Shown here: positions 47,701 through 58,339 of the stretch, piece by piece
How the letters are laid out: every line of letters begins with the position of its first letter
Numbering within the stretch: position 1 is the first letter of the stretch
NCBI RefSeq assembly: GCF_029931775.1
Contig: NC_079322.1
Location: 23,448,542-23,512,541, forward strand
Length of the DNA stretch: 64,000 nucleotides
Direction: 5' to 3'
Origin: Euleptes europaea
Lineage: Eukaryota > Chordata > Lepidosauria > Squamata > Sphaerodactylidae
Program-made: the position numbers and the translations under genes
Notes under the pieces: generated by a model
The model's input: only the letters and a program-made list of their open reading frames with translations
Told to the model about the DNA's origin: nothing
Database searches by the model: none

Positions 47701-50700
47701 GGGATAAAGAGTGTCCTTTCTTCATTAAAGGCAATCAGAAGCTTGAACAATTCAGAGTAGTAAGTAAAATACAGCAGCATGTTCTTTGTGTGTGTATATG
47801 TATACATTATATATAATAATTCTGAATAAGTAGACTTAACAATTCACTAATGTGACCCATTGCAGTCTTAAAAAGCAGAGGCAACTTTGGTACAACTTCT
47901 GAATTGTTTCTTGGTGGTAATTCGCAATAGAGGTGTGCAGATTTCCCCCAGTCCATTCCTACAGGATCTCAACTTGTTGTTCCATTGGCGCAGCTGTAGT
48001 TCCACCAACAGAACAGCATTTTTATTAGTGGAGGAATGGAGGGTGATTTCTGTCAACTCTCCCTTCCCCTGCAGACCCCATTTTTCCCCCAACACTGTTT
48101 CTGAGGTCCACTGACCCACAGGAACGAAAAGTGGTGATGGTGGGGAGGATACAGTGTGTTGGGGGAGGTGATCTACTCCTCTTTATTTCTGGTTTAAGGA
48201 GGATAATTTCTAAATTTAATTCGGAATTGGAGGAAATGCCTTTTGTTGCAGCTTTCGATTAATTTTCATCTTGGTTTGCATCAACGTTCCTTATTCACGC
48301 TGGTACATGATACATTGGTAAAACTGCAAAAAAGCAGTCTTGATAGGGGCTGCATCAAGATGTTTTTAATGCACTGTTTTACTGATGCACCCCTGCACAG
48401 TATATGAAAACAAATCTTGACGATTGATGTAGTTTGTTGCAGCTTACAGTTTCTTCCTTCATTAATGTCTTTTTCCTCTTGTATATTACTGATGTGCACA
48501 TATCATAGAATCATAGAGTTGGAAGGGGCCATACAGGCCATCTAGTCCAACCCCCTGCTCAATGCAGGATCAGCCTAAAGCATCCCTGACAAGTGTTCAT
48601 GCATCCTCTGCTTAAAGACTGCCAGTGAGGGGGAACTCACCACTTCCCTAAGTAGCAGATTCCACTGTCGAACAACTCTTACTGTGAAAAAAATGTCCCT
48701 AATATCCAGCCGGTACCTTTCCGCCCTCAACTTAAACCCATTATTATATGTGTTGGTAAACCACGGGGGGTGGGGGAGAACCTCAGTGTGTTCAATTGTC
48801 AAGATTTGTTTCCTATGCAGAAGCAGGCAATGGCAAATCACCTCCGATTGTCTCTTACCTGGAAAACCCTGCAGGGTCGCAATAAGTCAGCTGTGATTTT
48901 ATGGCACTTTCCATCACTACTACACAGTTTAAATTATTTTTAATGAAACAGTGGGGGATTCGTAATGCATTGTCCCACTCCAGAAACAAGCCCAGAACCC
49001 TAACTCCAAGGAGAAACTTGGACAACAAGAATGTCAGAAACATTCTCAATTCACTGTTAATGTAGACGATAATTATTTAGAAGCCTTGTGTAGCAGAAAC
49101 AATGATATCAAATTATTATTATTAAATAATAATAATTGTTATTGCTATTGTTGTAGAGAATTTTTATGCTACCTTTCCTGGGAGCCTGCACTGTATTTGG
49201 ACATGATCCATATTACATGGCCTGTCATTTTGAGGACAACTGAAACCCAGAAAATGTAGGAACACATTACATATCTGAATGCTCATATATTGGAAATACC
49301 ATAAATGTACAATTGCATTCTAAACCTTAGGTATATGGTCAGATTCCATTTTTGGCATTCATCATTCAAAGCTGTTAGAAATAAATTTTACAGCTTTTTT
49401 CTTTTTCAAGGCACATGAAGACCCCATGTACGATATAATAAGGGAAAATAAGCACCATGAGAAAGAAATGCGGTAAGCCTGGCATTCTTTTAAAACATAT
49501 CCAAATATTGAATAATAATAGTGTTCATAGTGCTCCATATACATTGGGTTGGCTCCAGCCAGCTTTTTCACTCTATCTTAGCCAGTTCCTCTTCCTACTA
49601 CAGACCTCATCCCATGTGGGGTTTGTAGCTGCAGGTCCCATGTTCCATGGCATAGCCATTTTGGTGGCCAAAGAGACCCCTCCTTCCTTTTTCACCAGTA
49701 GCAAGGTTGGCTGGATCCAACCCATTATCTTTTTTAATCTTTACAGTGACCCTGTAGTATTAGGGAGTGCCAACGGTTGCACTAGAACTAATGAGACCTG
49801 GGTACAAATTCTGACTCAGCCATGAAAGTTGCTGGCTGACACATACAACACATGAAGCTGCCTTATACTGAATCAGACTCTTGGTCCATCAAAGTCAGTA
49901 TTGCCTTCTCTGACCGGCAGCGGCTCTCCAGGGTCTCAGGCAGGGGTCTTTCCCATCACCTACTTGCCCAGTCCCTTTAACTGGAGATGCCGGGGATTGA
50001 ACCGGGGACCTTCTGCATGCCAAACAGAGGCTCTACCACTGGGCCACAGACCTTGACCTTTGACCAGTCACTCTTTCGGCCAAACATACTTTGCAGCACT
50101 TTATGTATTTACCTACTTTTTTTATGCTCCTCTTTTCTGCCTACCGGAGACATGAAGAGCCTTATGTTGTTCCTCTCTTCTCCAGTTTATCCTTACAATA
50201 ACCCTGTAAGGTAAGTTAGGCCAACAGTGTGTTACTGGCCCAAAGTTGCCCGGTGAAGGTCCGTGGCAGAGTGGAGATTTGAACTTTGTGTCACTCCAAT
50301 GCCCTTAGAGAAAGGGTGGGGCAAAAGCTCAGATCTCCCTTATGGCCTGGAGCTCACTCACTCAGCCTTACCTACCTCTTAGGGTTGTAGTAAAGATAAA
50401 AAGGAGGAGTGAATAATTGTGCATCCTTCTCTGAGCCCTTTGAAGGAAGGGTGGGATCAAAAACATAATGCAGTATGTCTGTATTGCAGATGAGGGATTG
50501 GGGCTAAGAGACAGAGTGGCTTGCCTAACACCACTTCCTGAGGTCAGAGATGACCTCAGTTCCCCTCCCTACTGCAGACCTCATCCCATGTGGCTTTTGT
50601 AGCTGCAGGTCCCAAGATCCATAGCATAGCTATCTCACGTTGTTTAAATCTCACGTTTCTTAAGTAGCTGTGCGGTAGTTCTCAACTATTGGTACTTTCA

Positions 50701-51086
50701 GAATTCAGTGCCAGTTCAAGAGAAAAACATCCACACACACCATTTATCATGTCATTAATCTGGTCACCGTGTCTCAAGCATAAGGATTGTATTTAAGCCA
50801 AAATGAAACTAGTAGATTGTCTAACAAAGGGAAGAAAAAAAAAGAGAGAGGGAGAGAGAGAGAGAACAGAATTTAATTTTGCAGGTCTATTTATCTGTTT
50901 AGGATACAGCAGTTGAAGCAGCTGCTCGAAGACTCCACTTCGGATGAAGACAGCAGTAATGAGAGCTCCAGTTCTTCGGAGGGTAAGGAAAAGCACAAGA
51001 AAAAGAGAAAGAAAAAAGAGAAGAAGAAGAAGAAAAAGAGAAAGCGCAAATCTTCCAAGTCAGACAGAAGGTCTGAATCGGACTGA
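38196..51086 (+). CDS. RP9: RP9, PIM1-associated protein 1 / retinitis pigmentosa 9 protein (complete, 6 exons)
   Basis: RP9 (PAP-1) is a nuclear, splicing-associated protein that binds PIM1 kinase; human mutations are linked to retinitis pigmentosa 9. The exons are 38196-38377, 44110-44140, 45358-45487, 47668-47759, 49411-49472 and 50903-51086. They join in frame to 226 residues; human RP9 has about 221. The order is: variable Ser/Gly/Arg N terminus; KRRDVQQIQQIQHLES; the near-invariant block NAREFLAHAPTKGLWMPLGK; a zinc knuckle at about 115-130 (CWRCKRYGHRTGDKEC, C-x2-C-x4-H-x6-C); AHEDPMYDIIRENK; and a phosphorylatable Ser-rich then Lys-rich tail ending SESD. The start ATG lies in a CpG island and gives a length close to the human protein. 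Unusually, the exon 1 donor region is present as tandem copies downstream. Confidence 0.97.
38357..38770 (+). repeat. 136-bp tandem repeat that duplicates the RP9 exon 1 end and splice donor
   Basis: The segment from GATCCAGCACCTGGAGTCC through the donor gtaagg, a TG dinucleotide tract, a G-run and gacctaagtagaaaagggcc occurs in register at 38357, 38493 and 38629, with a partial fourth start near 38765. Spacing is 136 bp, then about 140. Each full copy has an intact exon-end-plus-GTAAGG donor, so three near-identical donors are presented in a row. The TG tracts differ in length between copies. Confidence 0.93.
38779..39068. mobile_element. hAT-like element in a tandem interspersed repeat
   Basis: Ends ctaggttcccgacc and ggttgggaaccagtg. 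It splits the repeat that reads gagtccagtagcacc ... caagacgaacaaaaat; an unsplit copy follows at about 39149-39240. No clear target duplication. Confidence 0.65.
39240..39955 (-). repeat. multimer of CR1 3' modules
   Basis: At least four modules start near 39242, 39452, 39553 and 39758, joined by atgcatcgatgtacatacat. Each has aaggccctgctggatcagac or a variant. One module is only about 100 bp long. Confidence 0.85.
40288..40470 (+). repeat. tRNA-derived SINE (second family), copy 2, 5'-truncated
   Basis: Contains gttcaatccctggcatctcc and gatggaccaggggtcggatt. Confidence 0.65.
40472..41180 (+). repeat. LINE L2 3' end with an inserted SINE fragment
   Basis: Begins in the L2 C-terminal coding region (gcagatgcaccgttggctgc) and ends with ccaccttgagtccctgtgag and an AAATA tail. 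A reversed CORE-SINE fragment lies at about 40815-40885. RP9 intron 1. Confidence 0.75.
41210..41515 (-). repeat. Sauria-type SINE, copy 3
   Basis: Reverse orientation from aggtaaaggtaaaggtcccc to cgccacggggctccct. It is inserted into another repeat (ttgttgatctctaagg on the left, aatctagctcttctacc on the right). Confidence 0.88.
41895..42050 (-). repeat. MIR/CORE-like fragment
   Basis: Contains agagttacccagcaagcttc and gagaattcaaatccggtacc; the right end has actaaccacatcacac. Confidence 0.45.
42260..43180 (-). repeat. L1-like A/T-rich 3' regions, reversed
   Basis: Two T-rich starts (about 42290 and 42902) followed by aataatttttatttttctct and atttttattgacttttaaca look like reversed LINE tails. 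RP9 intron 1; nothing else is recognised in 43200-44100. Confidence 0.45.
44110..44140 (+). CDS. RP9: RP9 exon 2 (31 bases)
   Basis: This micro-exon has acceptor tttttccag and donor gtaggt. It encodes FYEKLPPGLIK with the split Phe codon from exon 1, matching the conserved RP9 YEKPPPGLIK segment. Confidence 0.93.
44255..45115 (-). repeat. LINE L2 3' end, about 860 bp
   Basis: The reverse strand encodes LQALQWLPISYQAQFKVLAI and TYKALLGLGPSY, the L2 C-terminal wording, then the 3' region with ccgccttgagtcc-type sequence. RP9 intron 2. Confidence 0.82.
45358..45487 (+). CDS. RP9: RP9 exon 3 (conserved core)
   Basis: The acceptor is gtcccag and the donor is gtaagc. The exon encodes ENETKPEDCIPDVPGN and the invariant HAPTKGLWMPLGKEVKVMQ, then the first base of the first zinc-knuckle Cys codon. 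A 5S-derived SINE starts only about 30 bases downstream. Confidence 0.96.
45520..45715 (-). repeat. 5S rRNA-derived SINE, copy 3
   Basis: Reverse complement gtaccaaccctgcttagctt is the 5S-like part; the tail has gtgccctcaagtcgcagttg. It begins about 33 bases after the RP9 exon 3 donor. Confidence 0.78.
45985..46420. repeat. cluster of a near-palindromic ctggagaaattccag motif
   Basis: CTGGAGAACTTCCAG at 46006-46020 and CTGGAGAAATTCCAG at 46035-46049 and 46071-46085, with variants near 46130-46150 and 46405-46418. It may be the upstream part of the LTR-like stretch that follows. Confidence 0.6.
46150..46960 (+). mobile_element. candidate solo LTR (retrovirus-like fossil)
   Basis: A stretch without coding capacity that contains a TATA-like tagtataaatatagac and, about 310 bp further on, an AATAAA signal. 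This is the order expected of an LTR. The exact ends and family are not clear. It is an old, non-coding remnant inside an RP9 intron. Confidence 0.3.
47340..47520 (-). repeat. MIR/CORE-like SINE fragment
   Basis: Contains tctcacaaccaccctgagag, aggtcccccagcaagctccc and ctaaccactacaccacactc, about 150 bp before RP9 exon 4. Confidence 0.55.
47668..47759 (+). CDS. RP9: RP9 exon 4 (zinc knuckle)
   Basis: The acceptor is tgtttag and the donor is gtaagt. The exon completes the first Cys and encodes WRCKRYGHRTGDKEC and KGNQKLEQFRV. All four candidate metal ligands (C, C, H, C) are present. Confidence 0.95.
48495..48790 (-). repeat. CR1 3' end (tcatagaatcatagagttgg type)
   Basis: Starts with the CR1 terminal repeat tcatagaatcatagagttgg and gccatctagtccaacccc. 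The reverse translation has RYRLDIRDIFFTVRVVRQWN, the usual CR1 C-terminal wording. Confidence 0.75.
48800..48915 (+). repeat. BovB-mobilised SINE tail
   Basis: Contains gcaggcaatggcaaatcacc and gtcgcaataagtcagctgtg; forward orientation, 5' end missing. Confidence 0.5.
49411..49472 (+). CDS. RP9: RP9 exon 5
   Basis: The acceptor is ctttttcaag and the donor is gtaagc. The exon encodes AHEDPMYDIIRENKHHEKEM plus two bases of an Arg codon. Confidence 0.94.
49842..50052 (-). repeat. tRNA-derived SINE (second family), copy 3
   Basis: Reverse orientation from acatgaagctgccttatac to ctctaccactgggccacag. Confidence 0.75.
50060..50480. repeat. MIR/CORE-like fragments
   Basis: Two weak copies with aataaccctgtaaggtaagt and aaggtccgtggcagagtgga; the rest of RP9 intron 5 shows no other feature apart from the GA repeat at 50830-50870. 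Confidence 0.4.
50903..51086 (+). CDS. RP9: RP9 exon 6 (Ser/Lys-rich tail, stop)
   Basis: The acceptor is ctgtttag. The exon encodes RIQQLKQLLEDSTSDEDSS, a Ser/Glu segment and a long Lys-rich tail ending RRSESD and TGA. A purine-rich GA repeat lies just upstream. A second AG 18 bases earlier (50883-50884) could act as an alternative in-frame acceptor. Confidence 0.94.
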
Positions 51087-51089
51087 GGA

Positions 51090-53035
51090 GATGTTGCCAC
51101 CGCGGCAAGCTTTGTGAAGCATTGGGAAGCATCCAAGGTGTTTTGGGATCGTTTCGATACGATCTGCAGACACGTTTACGTGTTCCTTGGCAATATTGTG
51201 CAAGTTGTCTTATCGACAGGCTCTCCAGCTATATCTTTGTGTTGCATTTCTCGCCCACTTAAGATTTAAAAACTAGTTGGATGATTTGGTACAAGAGCTG
51301 CTGTGAAAGAGAATTGCCTCCAATATGCATATGCTGTTTTTCCCTGTGAGTTTCCTTGTTAGGAGGTATTGGCCTACAGATCCCTATATATCCTTTTAGC
51401 CTCCTAAGAGGCTGAAAGCAATTTGGCAGCCAGGTGTGTTAATCTGGAACCCAGGATGGGAAGCGGGAGAGGAATTGCCAGTAGGGATGCTTGGAAAAAT
51501 ACTGTTGCAGTGTAAGCACTAGGACTCTCTGGGTTGTAACTTTGGAGAGTAGAGATTTGGACAATTGCTTTAGTGTTATGAAAGTGAAATCTCTGCACTG
51601 TGGCAGGCTAAAGATGGTTGCTTCCGGCCAACCAGGCTCATGTTCTCTGAAGCAAAGGCCAGGAGCAGCCAGAACAAGAGTGGGATTTTGTGTGGATTTC
51701 ACACTGCAGAACCTTCAAATGAAAAGGGGTGCTTTTTCAGCACGGGAAACTTATCTTGACTTCACAGAAACTGTAGCTCGTGTCCTGTAATTCAAGGAGA
51801 TGGTTCATGACTACAATTGTACCTGAATGGAAACAGGGTTATACCCAGTTTAACTTAAAAGCTGGCCTGTGCAACTTGTCACACACTACTAGCTCTGTAT
51901 AATAGGATCAGATTGAGTTTATTGTATAAGGCCATAGGCCGTTACAATCTAAAACAATATAATAAGTTAAAATATACAAAACCAGAATCATTAAAAGAAT
52001 ACGAAAATTAAGAAATTAAAATACGCCCATTCGACTCTATCCAGCTTTACCACCTTTCGTGATTTGCTTCGCCCTGATTTTCTTGGCCACCAGGCCAAAC
52101 AGTGCCATTTTTCGGGAAATCTGTACAATAAGAGGCTCCATGAACTGCCTGTATTGCTGCTTGCTTGGAACTACAAAATCAGGGGGTAATTGTCAAGCAC
52201 TTGGTCCAGGGATAAAGCAGCCACTTAACTTACAGGAAAAGTTCCTGGGTGGGGCCTCTCATGGCCAGGAGAAAGCATTGATGCAGGAGCTTCTTGGCTC
52301 AGACCTTTCAGCTGCAACCACGACTGGTGTCGACTGACCAATTTCCTCTTCCAACCACTTCCACTGGTGGCCTTGTGCGCTATAAGGGCGGTGCAGTTTG
52401 GCTTACTTCTGGACTGTATTAACTCCCCAGTTCACCCTTGACTTGGCCAGCCCCTCTACACAGCTGAAGGGCTGCACTTGGCTTCAATTATACAGGCTTA
52501 ACTTCAACCCGTCTGTGCCGTTTGAGTTATTGGCAGATAGTGTTTTGTTCTGACAGTTCCGTTATCTGAAACCTCAACGTATATGATGTGGAGTCATATC
52601 CAGCCCTTTCATTTACGCCGTCTGCTGTGACAAAATGATGTAAATCAAGATCCGTGAACAGCACATACAACAATTGGCCACCTATGATACTATTTCATAA
52701 AATTGGATTATGCTACACCATCCCCTTAGTCTTCGTCTGATAGAGAAAGTCTTGGCAGAAAGGGGAATGAAAGAAGTCTGAGCAATAATGCTAGTGCTTT
52801 ATTGCAACTGTATCATACAAAAGCATTTGGATTTGCAGAATCCTAACCAATGCAGTAGAAGCTGTGGTTTCTGTAGTGATTTTCCTCTGCAGATTGTGGA
52901 TTCTAGTCCACTATTCACTCTTAAAACAATTCTATTGGCCTGTTGAATGGAACTCCCAGGCATTAAAACTATCTTGATAATATTTGGATATGGCCAGTGG
53001 AAGAGCAGGCTGAAGCAAATGAACTGACTGCTGCA
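51090..53035. other. RP9 3' region and intergenic DNA
   Basis: The first part is probably RP9 3' untranslated sequence, but I see no clear AATAAA close by. Positions 51905-52345 look like an old LINE 3' region (gagtttattgtataaggcca). No gene recognised. Confidence 0.4.
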
Positions 53036-53039
53036 AAAG

Positions 53040-53560
53040 TGTGTGTTAAGTGTCGTCAAGTCACTTCCTACTCATGGCGACCCTGTGAATCAGTGTCCTC
53101 CAAAATGTCCTATATTTAACAGCCTTGCTCAGATCTTGCAAACTGAGGGCCATGGCTTCCTTTATTGAGTTGGTCCATCTCTTGTTGGGTCTTCCTCTTT
53201 TCCTGCTGCCCTCAACTTTTCCTAGAATGACTGTCTTGTTCAGTGACTCTTGTCTTCTCATAATGTGACCAAACTGACGACAGCCTCAGTTTTGTCATTT
53301 TAGCTTCTAGGGTCAGTTCAGGCTTGATTTGATCTATAACTCACTGATATATATTTTTTTGGCAGTCCACGGTATCCGTAGCACTCTCCTCTAACACCAC
53401 ATTTCAAAGGAATCTACTGTCTTCCTATCAGCTTTCTTCATTGTCCAGCTTATGATAGCATGAATTAACTTGATCTTGATTGCCAGTGACACATCCTTAC
53501 ACTTAAGAATCTTTTCTAGCTCCTTCATGGCTGCCCTTCCCAGTCCCCATCTCCTTCTGA
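53040..53560 (-). repeat. BovB/RTE LINE 3' end
   Basis: The reverse strand encodes VEGSRKRGRPNKRWTNSIKE and FWRTLIHRVAMSRK; the tail has gtgtcgtcaagtcacttcc. Confidence 0.85.
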
Positions 53561-53839
53561 TTTCTGCAAAAGAGCCTTAAAAATAAGCTATACAGCTTTG
53601 CAGGATTTATTGCTTGGATATAGTGGGAAAGTCTTGGCAAACAGTTGTGAGTTAGGCCAGTTTTTTGTAATGATTCTATGCCATGTTTTTTGGCAGGGGG
53701 GTTGGAAGATACCTTATAAGAGTACTAGAACTACTACTGTAATGGAAATTGTGGAAGACAAGAGTACTCACGAGGAGGTAGGTGGTGCTCAATACAGCCC
53801 TTCTCCATGTGAGAGCAATCTAAGGATTTCAAGGAGTTA

Positions 53840-56800
53840 ATTGTCACACTACACTGTAAATAATGAGCACCTGGTGGTGGGGAAATAAATCTGGCTTCGC
53901 TCACTACTGAAGAGAGGAGAAGAGGGCTCCAGATAAGCCAGAGACAGAGAGAAGGAGCGTCTGCAGAAGGAGGACGGGCTGCCAGACAGGATGGAGCGGC
54001 TTGCTTGCCTCCCAGGAGACGACTTCCCATCTTCTTAAGGTTATTAGCCTGGATAAAGGGTTATTTTTGTTTAATAAAGCTGCATACCTTTTTCTCCCCA
54101 ATACTTGTCTGTTGGAATCCGTTTTTACTGAAACATGGGTAATACAATTGGCACTGTGAGCAAGATTCCAGAGGCAATATGGGGACAGAGGAATGCAGGG
54201 AATGTGCAAAGCTGCATCCCAGGATGGTCTTGTACGAGTGCATGGGTCCCAGCTGCGCACATATTAAACTCAATAACCCCACCTACCAAATGGGATATGG
54301 AGCTTGAAAAAGCAGGAGGTCCCACACCCAGGGCAATAACTAAATGTTTAAGAAAGATAGGAATAAGCGAAGGTGAAGATGTAGAGGAATGTGGCAAAGT
54401 GGGTTGGCTACTTCTAACTGCACTAAAAATGGTCTGGAAGTTGTTGGAAGCCTCCTGAAAGCAAGTGGAAGAGCAGGCTGAAGAGATAAGTACCTTAAAG
54501 GAGCAGCAAATGATTTTGCAGGAAGCCCTGAAGAAGGCAAGAGAAGGCAGGAATGCTGCTGAGGAACAGGCAGGGGCTATAGCTGTTCGTGTGACTAATA
54601 TTAAACGGAACCGACAGCAGAAGAAATACCCCTATAAAACTAGAGCACTCAAGGTCCCTAGAGACTGGAGTTCTGCAGAGTCAGGGGATTCCAGTGAGGC
54701 AGAGTGGACTGAGGGGGAAGGTAGTAGAAATGATAAAGTGCACGTAAGACCTCTGGTTTCCAACAAGGCCAAGGGTCCACCTGGAGGGCAAGCACAGGTC
54801 ACTCGCACTGTAAGGGATTTCAGCCAGCAGGAGCTGTCTGAAATCACCAGAAATACCAAGCAGCAGCCGGGGAATGTTTGAGCCAATGGCTGGTGCAACT
54901 TTGGGATCAAGGTTATACAGGTGTGCATATGAGCCCCCAGGAGTTATTGAAATTAGGTGCGCTATCCAATGATATACTGATTAATGGGTATTTGAGGGGA
55001 GCTACTGGTCAAACACAGACCCTCTTTGATTGGATTTGCATGGGTGTAAGATAACGGTACCCTGCCCCCATGGACTGGGAGGAACATTTGCCACCCTGGA
55101 ATACCATTGCTGAGGCAACAATACAGCTTAGGGGGATGGTAATGCAAACTGGGATATATATCCAGGGATTCCAAGGTCTTGACCCTATGCTCCTAACGGC
55201 AGGTATGAGAGCACGGCTAATTAGGGGAGCCCTGCCTAGTTTGGATGGTGCTCTATTAGCCCTGCTGGGACTTGCTCAAGGGCGGGCAGTGAGGGATGTG
55301 GTAATCCTTCAGGGACAGTTGGGGGACGTTCCAAGAGAAAATAAGCCCAGAGCTCCTGTGGAAAATAAGCAGGAGTGGTCAAAGGGTAAAATAAAGGAGC
55401 CAAAAGTAACTCAAAGGCAGATGTTTTTTGAGCTTCTTAGGCAAGGAGTGAAAAAGGAGAAGATAGACGGCCTTCCAACACCTGACTTGCTCCAGCTGTG
55501 GAGACAGAAATGTGCTACCCAGGAACAGAAGGGGAAGGTACCACAGGCCAAAGGAGTTGAGGTGAGAGGAGTGACACCAACTGCTCCACCTGAGGAGGAG
55601 GAGGACTCATGGTATTCACCCGTACCCAATATATCAAAGGGGTGGGAGGTACCCATATCTTTGGATTAGGGGCATGGCAAGGATCCAGTGAGAAGGCTAA
55701 TAAAGACAGCCATTCCTGGAGACCCATGCCCACATATACCCCGTGAGTTTGGTGGTGGCACTAGTATGGCTGCTGGTGGTGATTATGGTTATGGTGGCTA
55801 TCTTGCTCCAAGGTAGCAAGGAGGAGCAATGACAGTTAGTGCTATGTAGGACTGTTAAAAAAATTGGTAAAATTCGGATTCGGCAAAATTCGGCCCGTTT
55901 TTATTCGGGAAATGCCGAAGTCCGAACTCCCCCTATTCGGATCAGTGGAATTCGGCATGAAATTCGACATCCCCGAATAAATTTGGCCGAATAAAGCCAT
56001 TTAAAGCACATTCGCAGCTTTCCGCGGCTCCGGGGGGGGGGAGGCATTTTTGGAGGTAGAGGTCCCAAACTTTCAGGGTAGCTTAGAGGGACTCTACTTG
56101 CAAGAACCCCCAAGTTTGGTGCAGATTGGGACAGGGGGTCCCGAGTTATGGGGTCTGGAAGGGGTCCCCCATCCGCCCATTGGAATGAATGGGAGCCGGC
56201 AATCCTTAATGTGCATCTAGAGAGTGGCAAATCCAAGGCAAAACCTCCCATTGTTTCTGGGGCAGCCAGAGACTCACTAACTCACACTGTGAAACCAGTG
56301 AAAACAGCAACAATCACACTTGCAAAGAGGAGATCAAGCTACCCCCCACCAGGACAGGTAAGGTAACCCCCCCTTTGGCTCCCCCCCCACACACAGTAGA
56401 AGCCAGTCTGTGGCTTCTAAGAGCCGATGTAAAACAAGCAAGAAAAGCTTTCATACTACACTGAAAGTGCATCCTAGAATGCTCAAAGCGTAAGTAAACA
56501 GCGTAACTAGCATGGGTAACGTATCTTTTCATTTCAATACAGTGAAAGTTCATCTTATAACGCTACTAGCGTAAGTGCGACCTGCGCAAATTGCGTATCT
56601 TCAGTATTGATAGATTTCATGCTTCTGGATTCAAATCTTCCATAGCAACAATCACACTCGCAGAGGCAATCAGCCCCCCAGGACAGGTAACCCCCCAAAT
56701 CACACTCCACAGAGGCAATCAACCCCCCCCCAGCAGAACAACCCCCCCAAACCAGAAGACTCAAATTCCAAACGAAGGAGAAGAACAGGCCAGACAGAGA

Positions 56801-58160
56801 GAGACTCACTGACATGGGATGTACTAAAACTAATAACAGGCTAGCCCATTAGAAACAACGGGAATGGCTGCACAGCTGCACTCAACTCCAGACGAGGGTG
56901 GCAACGGGCAGAAAAAGGCAGAATGCACACTCCCGCAGAGGCGAGCGGGCACCGCCCAGCAAAACAGGCAAAAGCCCCCCCCCCTCAAACCAGTACGGCT
57001 CGGCTCAACCCCAAACAAACGACCCAAGGAGGAGGCGGCGCGGGTGCTGAGCGGAGACTCACGCCGCACCGCCGCACTTACTGAACTCCAGGTGAGGGTG
57101 GCAACAGGCAGAAAAAGGCAGAACGCACACTCCCGCAGAGGCGAGCAGGCACCCCCCCCCAGCCGAACAGGCAAAAGCCCTCCTTTGGCTTCCCCACACA
57201 CACACACACACACATGAGAAAAGGTATAGAGAAAAACTCCAAAAATCAAACTGTGGATGTCTTCCAGCAGGAGCAGGGAGGAGAAGTAAATCCAATCCAA
57301 TCCTATTCCAGTAAGCGGGATCTCTCAGGAGCAGCACCACCAAAATGGAAGGAAATGAATACAGACTCGGGATGGGACGGGAGTTTTTATACTCTTCTCC
57401 TGGCCTATTCAAAACGGAGAATCCCTGCTCTGATTGGCCAGAAGAAGACCCAGCTTGGGCCACCATTGGCCACGAGAGAATGCTCATTCGGGGACTCCGA
57501 ATTTGCCCAAATGTATTCGGCATCCGCCCGAACTTGCCGAATTCGGCTCGTTTTCCCGCCTTTTTTTACTTCGGCTCTATCTGAACTAGAAACTGCCGAA
57601 TCGGGGAAAATTCAGCTGTTTTTCATGTCGGATGGAACCGAATCAACAGCCCTAGTGCTATGGTCATCGGTCTGATGTTTCTCGGAGCGCTCATATTTGT
57701 GTTGGTTCCTATTCTGATGTCCTATTCTGCTGTAGCTATTGTGGGGGTGGTCGTGGAGTTGGAGCTGGGTTTGAGCCTGTACCTGAATGCACAGACGGGG
57801 CAATTCATTCATGGGGAATTGAAGGAGCACAGCCTGAAAACCGGGATGTTTCAAATATGTGTGTGCCAGTAGAAGGTGCAACGAAAGGTGAATTTGCTGA
57901 TTCCTCAGATATTTATACTACAAAGTATGGAGACTCTCTCCATACTTTGAACATGGCGTTCTTAGACAGTTATTTTTCTGAGAAAGCATTTGCCTATGCA
58001 GATGAGGCCAGGAGGCTTCACTGTTGTGTCAGGCGGCCATTCAGAAACAGCCGCCTCGCTCAAGAGAGGATGTCTGGCCCCTCCCGGCATTTTGTGATTG
58101 GAACCAAGCAGCACGGCAAGTCATTTTGTGGTGGCGCCAACTACCTGTTCTGAAAATTCC
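53840..58160 (+). mobile_element. broken retrovirus-like fossil: LTR-like end and gag-like region, interrupted by a hAT element
   Basis: An LTR-like stretch with an AATAAA near 54070 is followed at about 54130-55670 by a gag-like region starting MGNTIGTV, with a Glu/Lys-rich coiled segment and a capsid-like part. More of the same element resumes to about 58160 after the hAT insertion at 55847-57654. I see no pol, env or second LTR. It has several breaks and is not functional. The exact family is undetermined; the age is at least that of the hAT copy inside it. Confidence 0.6.
55847..57654. mobile_element. 1.8-kb non-autonomous hAT element with perfect 8-bp target duplication
   Basis: The ends taggactgtt and aacagcccta are inverted repeats followed by attcgg-rich subterminal repeats on both sides. 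Flanks gtgctatg at 55839-55846 and 57655-57662 are identical. Inside are two related blocks near 56865-56985 and 57080-57180 (ggtggcaacaggcagaaaaa, actcccgcagaggcgagc) and a CA repeat at 57189-57210. No transposase. Confidence 0.93.
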
Positions 58161-58174
58161 AAAAGTACCTAAAG

Positions 58175-58339
58175 CGTCAAACTCAATTGTTACGAGGAAC
58201 AGATATGACATAAATACCACTCAGTTGGGCTGGGCCAAGCCTCGCCAGCCCAGATTGGGGGGGGGCGTTGCCTTGCAGCCCGGATAAGAGCACTCAAGGC
58301 CTGCGGGCTGAATCCAGCCCCTTATGTTTGACACCCCTA
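58175..58339. mobile_element. short hAT element with 8-bp target duplication
   Basis: The right end atgtttgacacccct pairs with a slightly eroded left end (cgtcaaac). Flanks acctaaag at 58167-58174 and 58340-58347 are identical. Confidence 0.82.

Noticed and set aside
56830-57675. Open frames inside the 1.8-kb hAT element as a gene
   Set aside because: They lie within a bounded non-autonomous transposon, contain repeat blocks and a CA run, and show no transposase or other domain.
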